52,243 nucleotides of DNA from Microbacteriaceae bacterium PS02333 (GCA_029959665.1 JASCOI010000012.1:1-52243); one strand, 5' to 3'. Shown: positions 17,201 through 25,301, numbered from the stretch's first letter. Notes: generated by a model not told the origin, from the sequence alone. Program-made: numbers and translations.

Positions 17201-17799
17201 AGTACGGCGTCTCACACGACCCCTCGGCGCTCGTCGTCGAGCGGAACGTCCTGCGCTACCGCCCGCAGTCGATCATCGTGCGCCAGTCCGAGGACGCCTC
17301 GAGCGGGGACCTCGTCCGTGCGCTCGTCGCCGCCACCGCCGCGCGCGCACACATCCTCCTGAGCACCGCGCGACCGTTGCCCGGCCCCCTCACCCAGCTG
17401 TTCGCGTCGAGCCGGTCCCCGCTCGACGTCGTCGACCACCTGGTCGAGTCGGACGAGGAGTTCCACCGTCGCGCGGCATCGGGCGACGTGTTCCGCGACA
17501 GCTGGTCGAGCCCGTCCGACGAGCCGGAGGACGCCCTCGACGTCGTCCTGTCACAGGGTCGCGAACGCCCGAAGCACACGGCCTTCGGCGGGCCGGGCGC
17601 GCGCATCCGACTGCTCGGCGGCGACGCCCTCGCGCTCGAGGAAGCGCTCGGCGCGAGCATCGACGTCGCGATCCACCACGCTCCCGTCGTCGAGTCGGGG
17701 CTCATCGAGATGCTGCCCTACCTCCGGGAGCAGTCGGTTTCGATCACCACGCACCGCTTCGGCGACGTCGACCGGGAGTTCGCCGAGCTCCGCGTCTGA
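14242..17799 (+). CDS. putA: Bifunctional proline dehydrogenase / glutamate semialdehyde dehydrogenase
   Basis: This encodes 1185 residues. The proline dehydrogenase barrel occupies about 60-430 (with RLVKGANLAMERVE). The glutamate-semialdehyde dehydrogenase domain spans about 500-960, with general base Glu709 (TAETSGKN) and nucleophile Cys743 (GHAGQKCSAAS). A C-terminal domain of about 200 residues follows. Together they oxidise proline to glutamate with substrate channelling. There is no N-terminal DNA-binding domain. A short Arg/Pro-rich linker near 455-470 joins the two halves. The start is fixed by the leaderless promoter. Confidence 0.96.
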   Translation: MPSARLQDCTDDAVALVRRWLAASAGVKPDPGAARLAGVLRDEQGLDFTFGFVDKVIRPEDPRVAARNLEKVSQDVPDFLAWYLRGAVTFGGGFATMAPWAVIPTARKILRRMTGHLVVDATPAKLGPALTKIGGDGTRLNVNLLGEAVLGSAESDRRLQGTMDLLARDDVDYVSIKVSAVVPQMSMWAFDETVDRVVDRLVPLYRLAASSPTPKFINLDMEEYRDLDVTLAVFQELLGREEFLGLHAGIVLQAYLPDAAGALESLTSWAIARRARGGAPVKVRLVKGANLAMERVESIVHDWPLATWGSKRETDTAYLRMLDTALTPERTDAVRIGVAGHNLFDLATAWVLAQRRGVTDAVDVEMLLGMAATHADAVRADVGQILLYTPVVQPDEFDSAIAYLARRLQENASPENFMSGAFDIDHDQAVFDRELARWTASVAALDEPVPATNRTQDRRRRPAEPGPRDHFDNVPDTDPAIPANRAWAADVLRRVPRSQLGTQTIRGARVLDRTKLERIVGSTAQAGVNWGRQDPGDRAELLDLIGHELEVRRGDLVEVMAAETGKTITEADAEVSEAIDSAHYYADQARGLASVTGARYVPPRLTVVVPPWNFPVAIAAGGVLAALAAGSGVVLKPAPEAKRCGAVLADVLWDAGVPHSLLQLVDLDEDILGRQLIAHPAVDRIILTGAAETARSFTWWRAGLPLTAETSGKNAIVVTPSADLDLAVQDVVRSAFGHAGQKCSAASLVILVGSVAESERFRRQLVDATRTLRVAWPDDPTAQMGPLIAEPKGKLRAGLTELGPGESWLVQPVPLDDSGRLWSPGIRDGVRPGSDFHQTEYFGPVLGIMHAETLDDAIAIQNGTDFGLTAGIHSLDVDEVADWMHRVQAGNLYVNRGITGAIVRRQPFGGWKQSSVGTGTKAGGPMYVATLGRWEPTPRKVHKSIQLHGLPPRVTAVIEAARSGLTFEEFDQVRAGAVSDVQARTTQYGVSHDPSALVVERNVLRYRPQSIIVRQSEDASSGDLVRALVAATAARAHILLSTARPLPGPLTQLFASSRSPLDVVDHLVESDEEFHRRAASGDVFRDSWSSPSDEPEDALDVVLSQGRERPKHTAFGGPGARIRLLGGDALALEEALGASIDVAIHHAPVVESGLIEMLPYLREQSVSITTHRFGDVDREFAELRV

Positions 17800-17802
17800 C
17801 GG

Positions 17803-18435
17803 TCAGCCGCGGCGCGCGAGCTCGAGCAACGCCTCCAGTCCGGCGGGGTCCGGCGCGTACCCGGGCTCACGCTCCGACCGCCGTGCGCCGTACAGCTCGT
17901 AGGCGCGGAGCGCCGTCGCCGGCTCCAGCCCGTCCGACGTGAGCGCCGCCACCTCGGCCGCCCGCGCGTCGAAGGGGGTGGCGACCCGGTGGTGGACGGT
18001 CCCCGCTGCCAGGTCGGCGGCGCGCATCGACTCGACCAGTGCCTCCCGTCCGATCCCCAGGATCAGGTGCAGGCCGATGAGCAGGTTGCCGCGCCCGAGC
18101 CGCGTCGCGGCGAGGGCCGCGTCGAACCGGACCTCGTTGTCGACGGGTGGCTCCGGCACGATGAGCATCGGACCCGTGGCCGTGAGATCGACCCGGCGAC
18201 CGTCGCGGGCGACCAGGCGGAGGACCTGCCCGTCCTCCGTGTGCGACTCCTGCCACGCCCACAGCCGGGAGTCGAGCAGCCGCTCGACGTCGAGGTGCTC
18301 GGACGTCGTGACCTCCACGTCGAGATCGCTCCACTCGTCCAGGTCCCCGTCGACGAGCGAGCCGTACGCCCGCACGCTCCCGTCCGGGAGCGCAGCGCAC
18401 AGTCGCTCGAACAGATCCGCCTGCCACGTCGCCAT
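17803..18435 (-). CDS. Nucleotidyltransferase-domain protein
   Basis: This encodes 210 residues. The polymerase-beta-like nucleotidyltransferase motif is Gly25-Ser26 with Asp37-x-Asp39 (YGSLVDGDLDEWSDLDVEV). A third acidic residue is plausible in RRVDLTATG. A helical C-terminal half follows, as in aminoglycoside or lincosamide adenylyltransferase relatives. The substrate is unknown; resistance cannot be claimed from sequence. It is convergent with putA (3-base gap) and divergent from the phosphatase gene. Confidence 0.75.
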   Translation of the reverse strand: MATWQADLFERLCAALPDGSVRAYGSLVDGDLDEWSDLDVEVTTSEHLDVERLLDSRLWAWQESHTEDGQVLRLVARDGRRVDLTATGPMLIVPEPPVDNEVRFDAALAATRLGRGNLLIGLHLILGIGREALVESMRAADLAAGTVHHRVATPFDARAAEVAALTSDGLEPATALRAYELYGARRSEREPGYAPDPAGLEALLELARRG

Positions 18436-18453
18436 CGCTCCAGCATGCCGGAT

Positions 18454-18459
18454 TACGGT
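18454..18459 (+). promoter_or_regulatory. Leaderless -10 (TACGGT)
   Basis: TACGGT lies six bases before the ATG at 18466 and supports that start over the in-frame ATG at 18445. Confidence 0.55.
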
Positions 18460-18465
18460 GTCGGG

Positions 18466-19194
18466 ATGGCACCGACAGCACGCACGCTCGCCGCCGAGGG
18501 GCTGCACAACGCCCGCGACCTCGGTGGCCTGCCGACGCGGGACGGCGGGACCACGCCGGCCGGTCGGTTCTTCCGGTCCGAGTCGGTCGACCGGGTGACG
18601 ACGGACGGGTGGGCAGCGATCCACGATGCCGGCATCCGGACCGTCGTCGACCTGCGGGCACCGTCCGAGCGCGAGAAGGACACCGGTTCACGGCCGGGCT
18701 GGCTGACGACGGTCGTGGTCGACCACGACGACCTCGACGACCAGGACTTCTGGGCGGACTTCTGGGACGACGGGTTGGTCGGGACCCCGCTCTACTACGG
18801 CCCACACCTCGACCGGAAGCCCGATCGAACCGTCGAGGTGCTCCGTGCGATGGTCCGCGCCGAACCCGGGGGTGTGCTGTTCCATTGCGCCGGCGGTCGA
18901 GACCGGACCGGGATCGTGTCGCTCGTGCTGCTGTCGATCGCCGGGGTCGCGGCCGACGACATCGTGGACGACTACCTCGTCACGATCGAGACCGCACCCG
19001 CGTTGTTCGCCGCGATCGGTGTGCCGGTGCACGAGGGCCAGATCGAGGCGCTCTGCGCCGAGCACGGCACCACGGTCGCCGACGCGTTCCGCGCCGTCGT
19101 CGACGGCTTCGACATGGATGCGTTCGTCGCGCGGTCCGGTCTGGACGCATCCGAACTGGAGGCCCTGCGCACGTTCCGCGCGCGCGTCACGTGA
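18466..19194 (+). CDS. Tyrosine-protein phosphatase (dual-specificity-like)
   Basis: This encodes 242 residues. The P-loop HCAGGRDRTG has Cys141 and Arg147 (CX5R). The N-terminal NARDLGGLPTRDG and FRSESVDRVT match the bacterial Tyr/Ser phosphatase family related to Mycobacterium PtpB. These enzymes act on phosphotyrosine, phosphoserine or phosphoinositides. No signal peptide is seen. Confidence 0.9.
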   Translation: MAPTARTLAAEGLHNARDLGGLPTRDGGTTPAGRFFRSESVDRVTTDGWAAIHDAGIRTVVDLRAPSEREKDTGSRPGWLTTVVVDHDDLDDQDFWADFWDDGLVGTPLYYGPHLDRKPDRTVEVLRAMVRAEPGGVLFHCAGGRDRTGIVSLVLLSIAGVAADDIVDDYLVTIETAPALFAAIGVPVHEGQIEALCAEHGTTVADAFRAVVDGFDMDAFVARSGLDASELEALRTFRARVT

Positions 19195-19227
19195 GTCGTG
19201 CCTCCCGTCCAGGGCGGTGGTCGCCCC

Positions 19228-19233
19228 TATCGT
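19228..19233 (+). promoter_or_regulatory. Leaderless -10 (TATCGT)
   Basis: TATCGT lies six bases before the ATG at 19240. Confidence 0.55.
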
Positions 19234-19239
19234 GGAGCG

Positions 19240-20101
19240 ATGCGGCACCTGATCCGACTCGACGACTGGACGGCCCCCGCCCCGGCGGCCCGGTTAGCCC
19301 ACCCCGGGGCCGCCCGCCGCGGGGGCGGCGGGGGGCCCCCGCCCCCCCGCGCCCCGCGGCGCCACGGGGCCGGTGACGGACGGTGCGGCGGTGATGTTCT
19401 TCCCGCCGTCGAGCCTGCGCACGCGGGTGTCGTTCGAACGGGGTGCGCGGCAGATGGGCCTCCAGCCGATCGTCTTCCCGCCGGAGACGTTCGACAAGCC
19501 CGAGGCGCTCGGCGACGTCGTGGGGTACCTGGCGCAGTGGGCCGACGTCGTCGTCGCCCGGCACCCGTCGATCGCGGTGCTCGAGGACCTGGCAGGTCCG
19601 GACGCACTCCCCGTGGTGAACGCGATGACCGACGAGAACCATCCGTGCGAGGTGCTGTCGGACGTCTACGCCCTGTCGCAGCTGGGCGACGTCCGGGCCC
19701 TGCGGTTCGTGTTCGTCGGCGCGGACGGCAACATCGCGCGGGCGTGGCACGAGGCCGCCGCACTGTTCGCCCTCGACCTCGTCCAGTGCTGCCCGGACGG
19801 ACTCGCGACGCCCGGAGCCGTGTGGACGGACGACCTCGCCACCGCCATGCGCTCGGCCGACGTCGTGCTGACCGACGGGCCGGGTCGACACGCTGCGGCG
19901 CTCGAGGGCTTCCGGATCACCACGGAACTCCTGGCGACCGCGCCGTCGGGCGTGCGGTTCGCCCCGTGTCCACCGTTCGTCCGGGGACGGGAGGCGACCG
20001 CCGGGGCACTCGCGGGTGACGCCTTCGTCGGGTACGGGTTCAAGCGTTCCCTGTTGCCCGTGCAGCAGGCCGTGCTCGCGTACTGCCTGGGACTCGGCTA
20101 G
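19240..20101 (+). pseudogene. Ornithine/aspartate carbamoyltransferase-like gene, frame broken near the 5' end
   Basis: The start (MRHLIRLDDWTAP) and the main body are in different frames (+1 shift). The break is inside a G/C-only stretch at about 19272-19372. Downstream, from about 19376, the frame is intact for about 240 residues. It has the carbamoyl-phosphate motif SSLRTRVSFERG, then NAMTDENHPCEVLSDVYALS and a Rossmann-like VFVGADGNIARAW. OTC usually has HPCQ and later HCLP; here these read HPCE and CPPFVRG, so the substrate is uncertain. The distance from the ATG to SxRTR is normal, suggesting miscalled bases rather than a real deletion. Confidence 0.7.
19272..19372. other. Internal low-complexity G/C stretch, probable sequence error
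   Basis: About 100 bases made almost only of G and C runs replace the expected coding sequence of the transcarbamylase-like gene. The texture is the same as at both contig ends. Confidence 0.65.
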
Positions 20102-20104
20102 CGG

Positions 20105-20302
20105 TCAGTCCTCTTCGTCGCCGCGGTCCTCGTCAACGACGCCGGTCTCGTCCATCCGGTCGCGGAGGTGGTCGGCCATCGCGGCGGCACCCTCGTGCCC
20201 GTGGTCGTGGTCGACCTGCTCGATGAGTCCGGAGAGCTTCTCGTGGTTCGTGGCCTCGGTGGCGCCGTCCATGACGGGCTCGGTCTGTTCGTTGTCGCTC
20301 AT
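20105..20302 (-). CDS. Small acidic protein
   Basis: This encodes 65 residues, rich in Asp, Glu and His (HDHGHEGAAAMADHLRDRMD). It has no membrane helix and no recognised family. The ATG at 20302 is supported by TAGCGT seven bases upstream. It is convergent with the transcarbamylase-like gene (3-base gap). Confidence 0.6.
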   Translation of the reverse strand: MSDNEQTEPVMDGATEATNHEKLSGLIEQVDHDHGHEGAAAMADHLRDRMDETGVVDEDRGDEED

Positions 20303-20309
20303 GTGCGGG

Positions 20310-20315
20310 ACGCTA
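20310..20315 (-). promoter_or_regulatory. Leaderless -10 (TAGCGT)
   Basis: TAGCGT lies seven bases before the ATG at 20302. Confidence 0.55.
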
Positions 20316-20358
20316 CGCGGGGGTCCCGTGAGCCATGCGAAAGTGGACACCCGAACTG

Positions 20359-20403
20359 GGGGGACCGAACGGTCTGTCCCCCTAAGTGCGGACCCGCTAG
20401 TGT
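20359..20403 (+). promoter_or_regulatory. Promoter with inverted repeat upstream of a candidate small RNA
   Basis: GGGGGAC (20359-20365) and GTCCCCC (20376-20382) form perfect 7-base arms over the -35 region. TAGTGT (20398-20403) is the -10. Initiation would be near 20410, right at the first stem of the RNA. The inverted repeat may be an operator. Confidence 0.55.
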
Positions 20404-20410
20404 CGTCATC

Positions 20411-20517
20411 AGCGAACCACACCCGATCGGTGGAACCCCTGACCACCGCAGGTTCGCCGAGAGCATCGATGCTCCGGCCCTTCGAGCGTCCCCCTGTGCT
20501 CGGGCCGGAGCGTCCTT
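20411..20517 (+). ncRNA. Candidate 6C-type small RNA
   Basis: Two strong hairpins, both with C-rich loops, lie between a promoter and a terminator-like stem. Hairpin 1 has GCGAACC/GGTTCGC (20412-20418 and 20451-20457) enclosing CGGTGG/CCACCG, with loop AACCCCTGA. Hairpin 2 has GCTCCGGCCC/GGGCCGGAGC (20471-20480 and 20502-20511), extended by an inner GAGC/GCTC, with loop GTCCCCCTGT. Two stems with runs of C in the loops are the hallmark of actinobacterial 6C RNA (B11 in Mycobacterium). The 3' end is approximate because only a short T-rich stretch follows. The family is assigned by structure recall, not by a covariance search. Confidence 0.7.
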
Positions 20518-20524
20518 GCTCACG

Positions 20525-20872
20525 TCAGCGCCTGCGGCCCGCCCCCACCAGGACCACCTCCGCCACCGCGAGTGCGCTGGCGAGGGAGAGCTGGCTGGTC
20601 GCGACCCGCCGCCATGGGCCGCCGACGAACAGCAGCGGCAGCATGGTCACCGCGTGGACGGCGTCGATCGCCGCTCCGAGTGTGTGGGCGTTCCCCGAAC
20701 CGGAGCGCACCAGCAGCGTCGCCTGCGCGAGCTGTCGTGCGCCGAGGACCCGGTTGAAGACGGCCGTCCGGGGGTGTCGCCCCGCGCCGAGCAGGTGCAC
20801 GACCCCGAGTGTGGCTCTGACGCCCTCGACGACCAGTGCGCCGCGAGCGCGAGTGACCCTGGCCCGACTCAC
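20525..20872 (-). CDS. Small integral membrane protein
   Basis: This encodes 115 residues with about three hydrophobic helices (near 12-30, 65-88 and 93-112). The GTG at 20872 overlaps the stop of the short-chain dehydrogenase gene (GTGA), so it is translationally coupled. No family is recognised. The C-terminal tail is GAGRRR, much like the upstream protein's AAGRRR. Confidence 0.65.
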   Translation of the reverse strand: MSRARVTRARGALVVEGVRATLGVVHLLGAGRHPRTAVFNRVLGARQLAQATLLVRSGSGNAHTLGAAIDAVHAVTMLPLLFVGGPWRRVATSQLSLASALAVAEVVLVGAGRRR

Positions 20873-21864
20873 CGGCGTCGCCCCGCCGCGACCGCCACGG
20901 CTCCGGCGACGCCGAGGGCGGCACTCAGCAGACCAGTGCCGAGCCGGCGGTGCTCGACCCACCACGTCTGCGGTGACCAGGCGTGCGCGACGTCGTCGAA
21001 CACGCCGTGCGCCCCGTGGTCACCCGGTACCGGTTCGTAGAGGTTGGCGGGCAGGCTCTGTCCGTCCTTCGCCTCGATCTGCTGGCCCGACACCAGGGTC
21101 TTCGCGGCGTACCAGTCGGCGAACCAGGCGCTGACGCGGTTCCCGACGATCGTGTACACCGTCGACTCGCCGACCCAGGTGCGCCGGCGGGGGCGCTCGG
21201 CGGTGACGGCGATCGCGCGTGCGCCGACCTCCGGCTGGTAGATCGGCGCGACCGGCTGGGGGTGGTGCGGCAGCTGCGACTTGACCCAGTTGAACTGGAT
21301 GGTGTTGAGCGCGGGCATGTCGACGCGGGACACCTTCACGGCGCTGCCCTGTTCGATGAGCTCCGACACCACGGACTCGGTGAAGCCGACGATCGCGTGC
21401 TTCGCGCCGCAGTACGCGGCCTGCAGCGGGATGCCCCGGAAGCCGAGCGCCGATCCGACCTGGATCACGTGCCCGCGGTTCCTCGGCACCATGCGGTCGA
21501 GGGCGGCGCGTGTCCCGTTCACGAAGCCGAGGTACGTGACGTGGAGTGCGCGCTCGAAGTCGTCCGGATCCGTGTCCAGGAAGCGGCCGAACACCCCGAC
21601 CATGACCCCGTTGACCCACAGGTCGATCGGGCCGAGTTCCGCCTCGACCCGATCCGCAGCGGTTTGCACGGCGTCCCGGTCCGCGACGTCGACCTGCACG
21701 GCCAGTCCGCGTCGTCCGGCGGCGCGGACCTCTGCTGCCGCGGCTTCCGTGCCGTCCTCCCCGCGGGCGAGGACGGCGACGTCCCACCCGCGGGCAGCGA
21801 GCTCCCGAACCGTTGCTCGTCCGAGGCCCGCCGAACCACCCGTCACCACTGCTACTCGTGTCAT
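20869..21864 (-). CDS. Short-chain dehydrogenase/reductase with C-terminal extension
   Basis: This encodes 331 residues. The Rossmann motif GGSAGLGRA (9-17) binds NAD(P). The active-site motif is YCGAK, preceded by QVGSALGF with the catalytic Ser. The usual domain ends near 240. About 90 further residues include a Tyr/Trp-rich part (SAWFADWYAAKT) and a final hydrophobic segment (LLSAALGVAGAVAVAAG) that may anchor it in the membrane. The substrate is unknown. Confidence 0.88.
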   Translation of the reverse strand: MTRVAVVTGGSAGLGRATVRELAARGWDVAVLARGEDGTEAAAAEVRAAGRRGLAVQVDVADRDAVQTAADRVEAELGPIDLWVNGVMVGVFGRFLDTDPDDFERALHVTYLGFVNGTRAALDRMVPRNRGHVIQVGSALGFRGIPLQAAYCGAKHAIVGFTESVVSELIEQGSAVKVSRVDMPALNTIQFNWVKSQLPHHPQPVAPIYQPEVGARAIAVTAERPRRRTWVGESTVYTIVGNRVSAWFADWYAAKTLVSGQQIEAKDGQSLPANLYEPVPGDHGAHGVFDDVAHAWSPQTWWVEHRRLGTGLLSAALGVAGAVAVAAGRRR

Positions 21865-21967
21865 GTGCCCCTTGTACCGGGGCGAGTCCGCGTCGGGCTC
21901 AGGTGGTGTCCCCCGGACGCGCTCGTCGTGCCGGCACCGAGGCGAACCGCATGGACCGGTCGTCGGC

Positions 21968-21973
21968 TAGCGT
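21968..21973 (+). promoter_or_regulatory. Leaderless -10 (TAGCGT)
   Basis: TAGCGT lies seven bases before the GTG at 21981 and favours that start over the in-frame ATG at 21951. Confidence 0.6.
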
Positions 21974-21980
21974 CGCTCAC

Positions 21981-22787
21981 GTGAGTCGCGATGTCGAGAC
22001 CCTGCCGAGGACGTACCAGCACGGACCGGACTCGGTCCCGCACGACGGGGTTCCCCGTGGTCGGATCGAGCGGTTCACGTGGGATGCGAGCAGCATCTAC
22101 CCGGGCACGACCCGCACGGTCCAGGTGTACGTCCCCGCGCAGTACGACCCTGCGGTGCCGGCAGCGCTCATGGTGTTCCAGGACGGGCAGCTCTACCTCG
22201 ATCCCGAGCTCGACATGCGCGCGGGCACGGTCTTCGACAACCTCATCTCCGACGGGTCGATGCCCGTCACGATCGGGGTGTTCGTCGATCCGGGGCAACC
22301 CGGGAACCGCAACGCCGAGTACGACCCCGCCGACGGACGGTACGGAACGTTCCTGCTGACGGAGATCCTGCCGGCCGTGCGCGAGCGGTCCGGGTTGGCG
22401 ATCACGGACGACCCCGACCAGTGGGCGATATGCGGCGGCAGCAGCGGTGGGAACTGCGCGTTCACCGTTGCGTGGGAGCACCCCGAAGCCTTCCGCCGGG
22501 TGCTGGCCTTCGTCGCGAGCTTCGCGCAGATCCCCGGTGGCAACCCCTACCCGGCGCTGATCCGCTCGACGCCCGCGAAGCCGCTGCGGGTCTTCCTGCA
22601 GGCGAACCGGTTCGACCTCAACCACGACGAGCCCGAGCTGAACTGGTACAGCAACAACCTGCTCGTCGACGCTGCTCTCGCGGAGCGCGGCTACGACCAC
22701 CGTCTGGTGCTCGGCGACGGCGGCCACAGCCCGAACCACGGCGGCGTGGTCCTGCCGGACGCCCTGCGCTGGTTGTGGCGGGCGTGA
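21981..22787 (+). CDS. Enterochelin-esterase-like alpha/beta hydrolase
   Basis: This encodes 268 residues of the esterase D/Fes group. The nucleophile elbow is GGSSGGNCAF (Ser154 or Ser155). FQDGQLYLDPELD and NAEYDPADGRYGTFLLTEIL are typical of this family. The final GDGGHSPNHGG supplies the catalytic His. There is no signal peptide, so it is probably cytoplasmic. Siderophore hydrolysis is not supported by any neighbouring iron gene. Confidence 0.85.
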   Translation: MSRDVETLPRTYQHGPDSVPHDGVPRGRIERFTWDASSIYPGTTRTVQVYVPAQYDPAVPAALMVFQDGQLYLDPELDMRAGTVFDNLISDGSMPVTIGVFVDPGQPGNRNAEYDPADGRYGTFLLTEILPAVRERSGLAITDDPDQWAICGGSSGGNCAFTVAWEHPEAFRRVLAFVASFAQIPGGNPYPALIRSTPAKPLRVFLQANRFDLNHDEPELNWYSNNLLVDAALAERGYDHRLVLGDGGHSPNHGGVVLPDALRWLWRA

Positions 22788-22848
22788 GGGGCGAGCGATC
22801 GAGCGCGGTCGTTGCATGCGCAAGTGACGGCAGCGCCCGCGCCGCGGC

Positions 22849-23613
22849 TCAGCGACCGACACCGAACCGCGTCGTCACCCCCGGCGAGTACAGCACCGAG
22901 TCCGGCGGCAGCTCCGCCAGCGAGAACGGCAGCCCCGCGGCCCCCAACAGGTCGTCCCGCAGCACCCGCACCGACGCCCGGTGCAGCGGCCACGGCTCGT
23001 GCTCGTTCGGCCAGAACCGGGTGACCCCGGCTCGACGGACGTGCATGCCCCACCGCGCCGTCAGGAACGTGTCGAGCGCCGATGGTTCGTCGATCGCATC
23101 GCCGATCGACACGTCGACGACCGAGCGCAGCTGCGTCCCGTGTCGCCGCATCGCGTACCCGACCCGACCGGAGCCGACCCGGCACTCGGCACGCGCCCAG
23201 TGGTACGGCAACCCGGTGAGCGTCCGCGCGCCGATGGTCGGAGCGAGGCGACCGGCATCGAGCGAGAGGAACACGACCCCGTGCTGCCCGTGCTCGTCCA
23301 CCGTGTAGACGCGCACGTTCACCTCGACGAACGTCCCGAGTCCGTCCGGCACGGCGATCGGCGGGAACCGGGTGTCCTCGAACCGGAACCCGATGAGCCC
23401 CACCCACGTGGTCGTCCCGTCGTCGGTGCCGTCCGCGGCCATCGTGTCCGGACGCGTCCCCGCCGGCAACAGCGGCGCCACCGCAGAGACGTCCACCCGC
23501 CAGTGCACGAAGACGACGTCGCGCCACGCCTGCTCGATCCAGGGTCGCCCCGGCAGGGCAGGGGCGACTGCCTGGAGGCTCGGCTCGAACCCGGCAGACC
23601 GGCCGGCGGTCAC
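22849..23613 (-). CDS. DUF2071 (YqjF-like) protein
   Basis: This encodes 254 residues with the family phrases [34 protein letters not shown] and [10 protein letters not shown]. The function of the family is unknown. The GTG at 23613 overlaps the nitroreductase stop by four bases. It is the third gene of an operon with the small membrane protein and nitroreductase genes. Confidence 0.88.
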   Translation of the reverse strand: MTAGRSAGFEPSLQAVAPALPGRPWIEQAWRDVVFVHWRVDVSAVAPLLPAGTRPDTMAADGTDDGTTTWVGLIGFRFEDTRFPPIAVPDGLGTFVEVNVRVYTVDEHGQHGVVFLSLDAGRLAPTIGARTLTGLPYHWARAECRVGSGRVGYAMRRHGTQLRSVVDVSIGDAIDEPSALDTFLTARWGMHVRRAGVTRFWPNEHEPWPLHRASVRVLRDDLLGAAGLPFSLAELPPDSVLYSPGVTTRFGVGR

Positions 23614-24461
23614 GAGACGCTCGCGTCGTCGATGTGGGTCGCCACCGGCGCGTCGTCCCACCCCTGCTGCGGGGTGTCGCAGGTCCCGCGGAAGACGTAC
23701 TGCGACGGCCGCTTGCGCTCGCTCGAGGTCCAGTCGATCGCGGGTCGCCGACGCTCCGGCGGCAGGTACCCGATCCGGTACACGGCCATCAGCTCGAGCT
23801 CCGGCGGCACCCGCAGCAGCCCCTCGATCTCCTCCCACGCGCCGGGAGTCTCCATCGGGAACGACACGAACTGGATGCCGAGGCCGAGCTCGGTCGTCGA
23901 CAGCCAGATGTTCTCCATCGCCGCGCCCATGCTGAACACGGAGTAGAAGCCCGAGAGCTCCTCCTTCCGGTACTCGTGCCGGTCGAGCATCACCCCGAGC
24001 AGCAGCGGCGACCCGGCGACGAGCTTCCGGTTCTCCTCGCCGAGCGTCTGCGGCACCCGGAGCGTGTTCATCAGCAGCTGCCCGCGCTTCGTGAACACCT
24101 GCTTCGTGAAGGGCTTGAGCGGACCGGGGAGCTTGTCGAACAGCATCCCGTCGCGCCGTTCGTCCATCTCGGCGTGGCTGAAGCGGAAGTAGGGCTTGTA
24201 GCGCTGGAAGAACGTCCCCTCGGCCATCGTGCGGGTCATCGAGCGCCCGCTGATCTCGGCGACGCGTTCGATCGTCGGCCGTTCCTCGACGAGCACGAAC
24301 CGCCACGGCTGGCTGTTCAGCTGCGACGGTGCCCGGCCGGCGAGCTCGACGAGGAGCCGCTGGTGCTCCTCGGAGACCGGGTCGGGCAGGAACGCCCCGT
24401 TCGTCGTGCGCCGGCGCCGGATGGCCTCGAAGAGCTCCACTGCTGTCCTCCCAGCGGTCAT
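23610..24461 (-). CDS. Nitroreductase family protein
   Basis: This encodes 283 residues. The FMN-binding start [10 protein letters not shown] and the following [15 protein letters not shown] fit the family. Later GAAMENIWL and [15 protein letters not shown] form the second half of the flavin site. The C-terminal extension (about 230-283) ends in IDDASVS. Such enzymes reduce nitro compounds or quinones with NAD(P)H; the physiological substrate is not visible. It starts inside the stop of the upstream membrane protein gene (ATGA). Confidence 0.88.
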   Translation of the reverse strand: MTAGRTAVELFEAIRRRRTTNGAFLPDPVSEEHQRLLVELAGRAPSQLNSQPWRFVLVEERPTIERVAEISGRSMTRTMAEGTFFQRYKPYFRFSHAEMDERRDGMLFDKLPGPLKPFTKQVFTKRGQLLMNTLRVPQTLGEENRKLVAGSPLLLGVMLDRHEYRKEELSGFYSVFSMGAAMENIWLSTTELGLGIQFVSFPMETPGAWEEIEGLLRVPPELELMAVYRIGYLPPERRRPAIDWTSSERKRPSQYVFRGTCDTPQQGWDDAPVATHIDDASVS

Positions 24462-24796
24462 CGTCGGAACAGCATCGCCCCGAGGTAGGACGGTGCGGCG
24501 GCGACCGCGACTCTCCAGTGTGCTCCGGTGCGGGGGTTGGTGCGCGGCGCCATCGCGAGCGGCACGAGCGCGGGCAGCAGGAACAGCGCCGACCGCGAGC
24601 GCGTCCAGAGCGGCGTGGTCGCCGCGACGCCCGTGAGCGTCGCAGTCACGACGAACAGACCGTGATGCACGACCCGCAGTTTCTTCGTCCGGATGACGCG
24701 CACCGCCACGGCGGTGCCCCAGAGGCAGTTGGCGACGTAGGCGGCGGTCGCAGCGGTGACCATCCGACGGCCGACCACCGATCCGACGGGAGGCAT
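24458..24796 (-). CDS. Small membrane protein, family not recognised
   Basis: This encodes 112 residues with about three hydrophobic helices ([39 protein letters not shown] and [12 protein letters not shown]). The ATG at 24796 is chosen because GGGAGG lies six bases upstream; an in-frame ATG at 24829 has no such site. It overlaps the nitroreductase start. Confidence 0.65.
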   Translation of the reverse strand: MPPVGSVVGRRMVTAATAAYVANCLWGTAVAVRVIRTKKLRVVHHGLFVVTATLTGVAATTPLWTRSRSALFLLPALVPLAMAPRTNPRTGAHWRVAVAAAPSYLGAMLFRR

Positions 24797-24855
24797 GGCG
24801 AGCCTCCCGGCTGTCGTCCTGCGTCCCATGGACGCGAACCTACGCGGATTCGCGG

Positions 24856-25293
24856 TCAGGCGGATTCGCGCGAGACGAGCCGGGACAGCACGATCGCGCT
24901 GCGTGTGTGGTCCACCTGCGGAGCGAGCCGGACCCGGTCGAGCGCCTCTTCCAGTGCCGGGAGGTCCTTCGAGCGCATGTGCACCACCGCGTCGGCGCTG
25001 CCCGTGACCGTGCCGGCGTCGACGACCTCGGGAACGGAGTCGAGCAGCGAGCGGAGCTCGTCGGGGGAGACCGTGCCGCGGCAGTAGAGCTCGACCCAGG
25101 CCTCGGTGCCACGGTCCTCGACCGCGGGGTCGACCTTGATCGTGAACCCACGGATGACGCCGTCGGAGACGAGCCGGTCGACGCGACGCTTCACGGCCGA
25201 TGCGGAGAGCCCGACGACCGATCCGATGTCGCCGTAGCCGGCGCGTGCGTTGTCCCGGAGTTGATCCAGGATGCGGTGGTCGAGCGAATCCAT
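24856..25293 (-). CDS. Lrp/AsnC family transcriptional regulator
   Basis: This encodes 145 residues. The N-terminal helix-turn-helix (GYGDIGSVVGLSASAVKRRV) is followed by a RAM ligand-binding domain with VDAGTVTGSADAVVHMRS. It is divergent from the DDAH-like/rocD operon. The same [11 protein letters not shown] grouping is known in Mycobacterium (Rv2324-Rv2322c region), so it probably senses an amino acid such as arginine or ornithine and controls that operon. Confidence 0.92.
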   Translation of the reverse strand: MDSLDHRILDQLRDNARAGYGDIGSVVGLSASAVKRRVDRLVSDGVIRGFTIKVDPAVEDRGTEAWVELYCRGTVSPDELRSLLDSVPEVVDAGTVTGSADAVVHMRSKDLPALEEALDRVRLAPQVDHTRSAIVLSRLVSRESA

Positions 25294-25301
25294 CGGACAC
25301 C

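Noticed and set aside
17803-18435. Aminoglycoside-resistance nucleotidyltransferase
   Set aside because: Only the general GS and DxD nucleotidyltransferase motif is visible; nothing specifies an antibiotic substrate.
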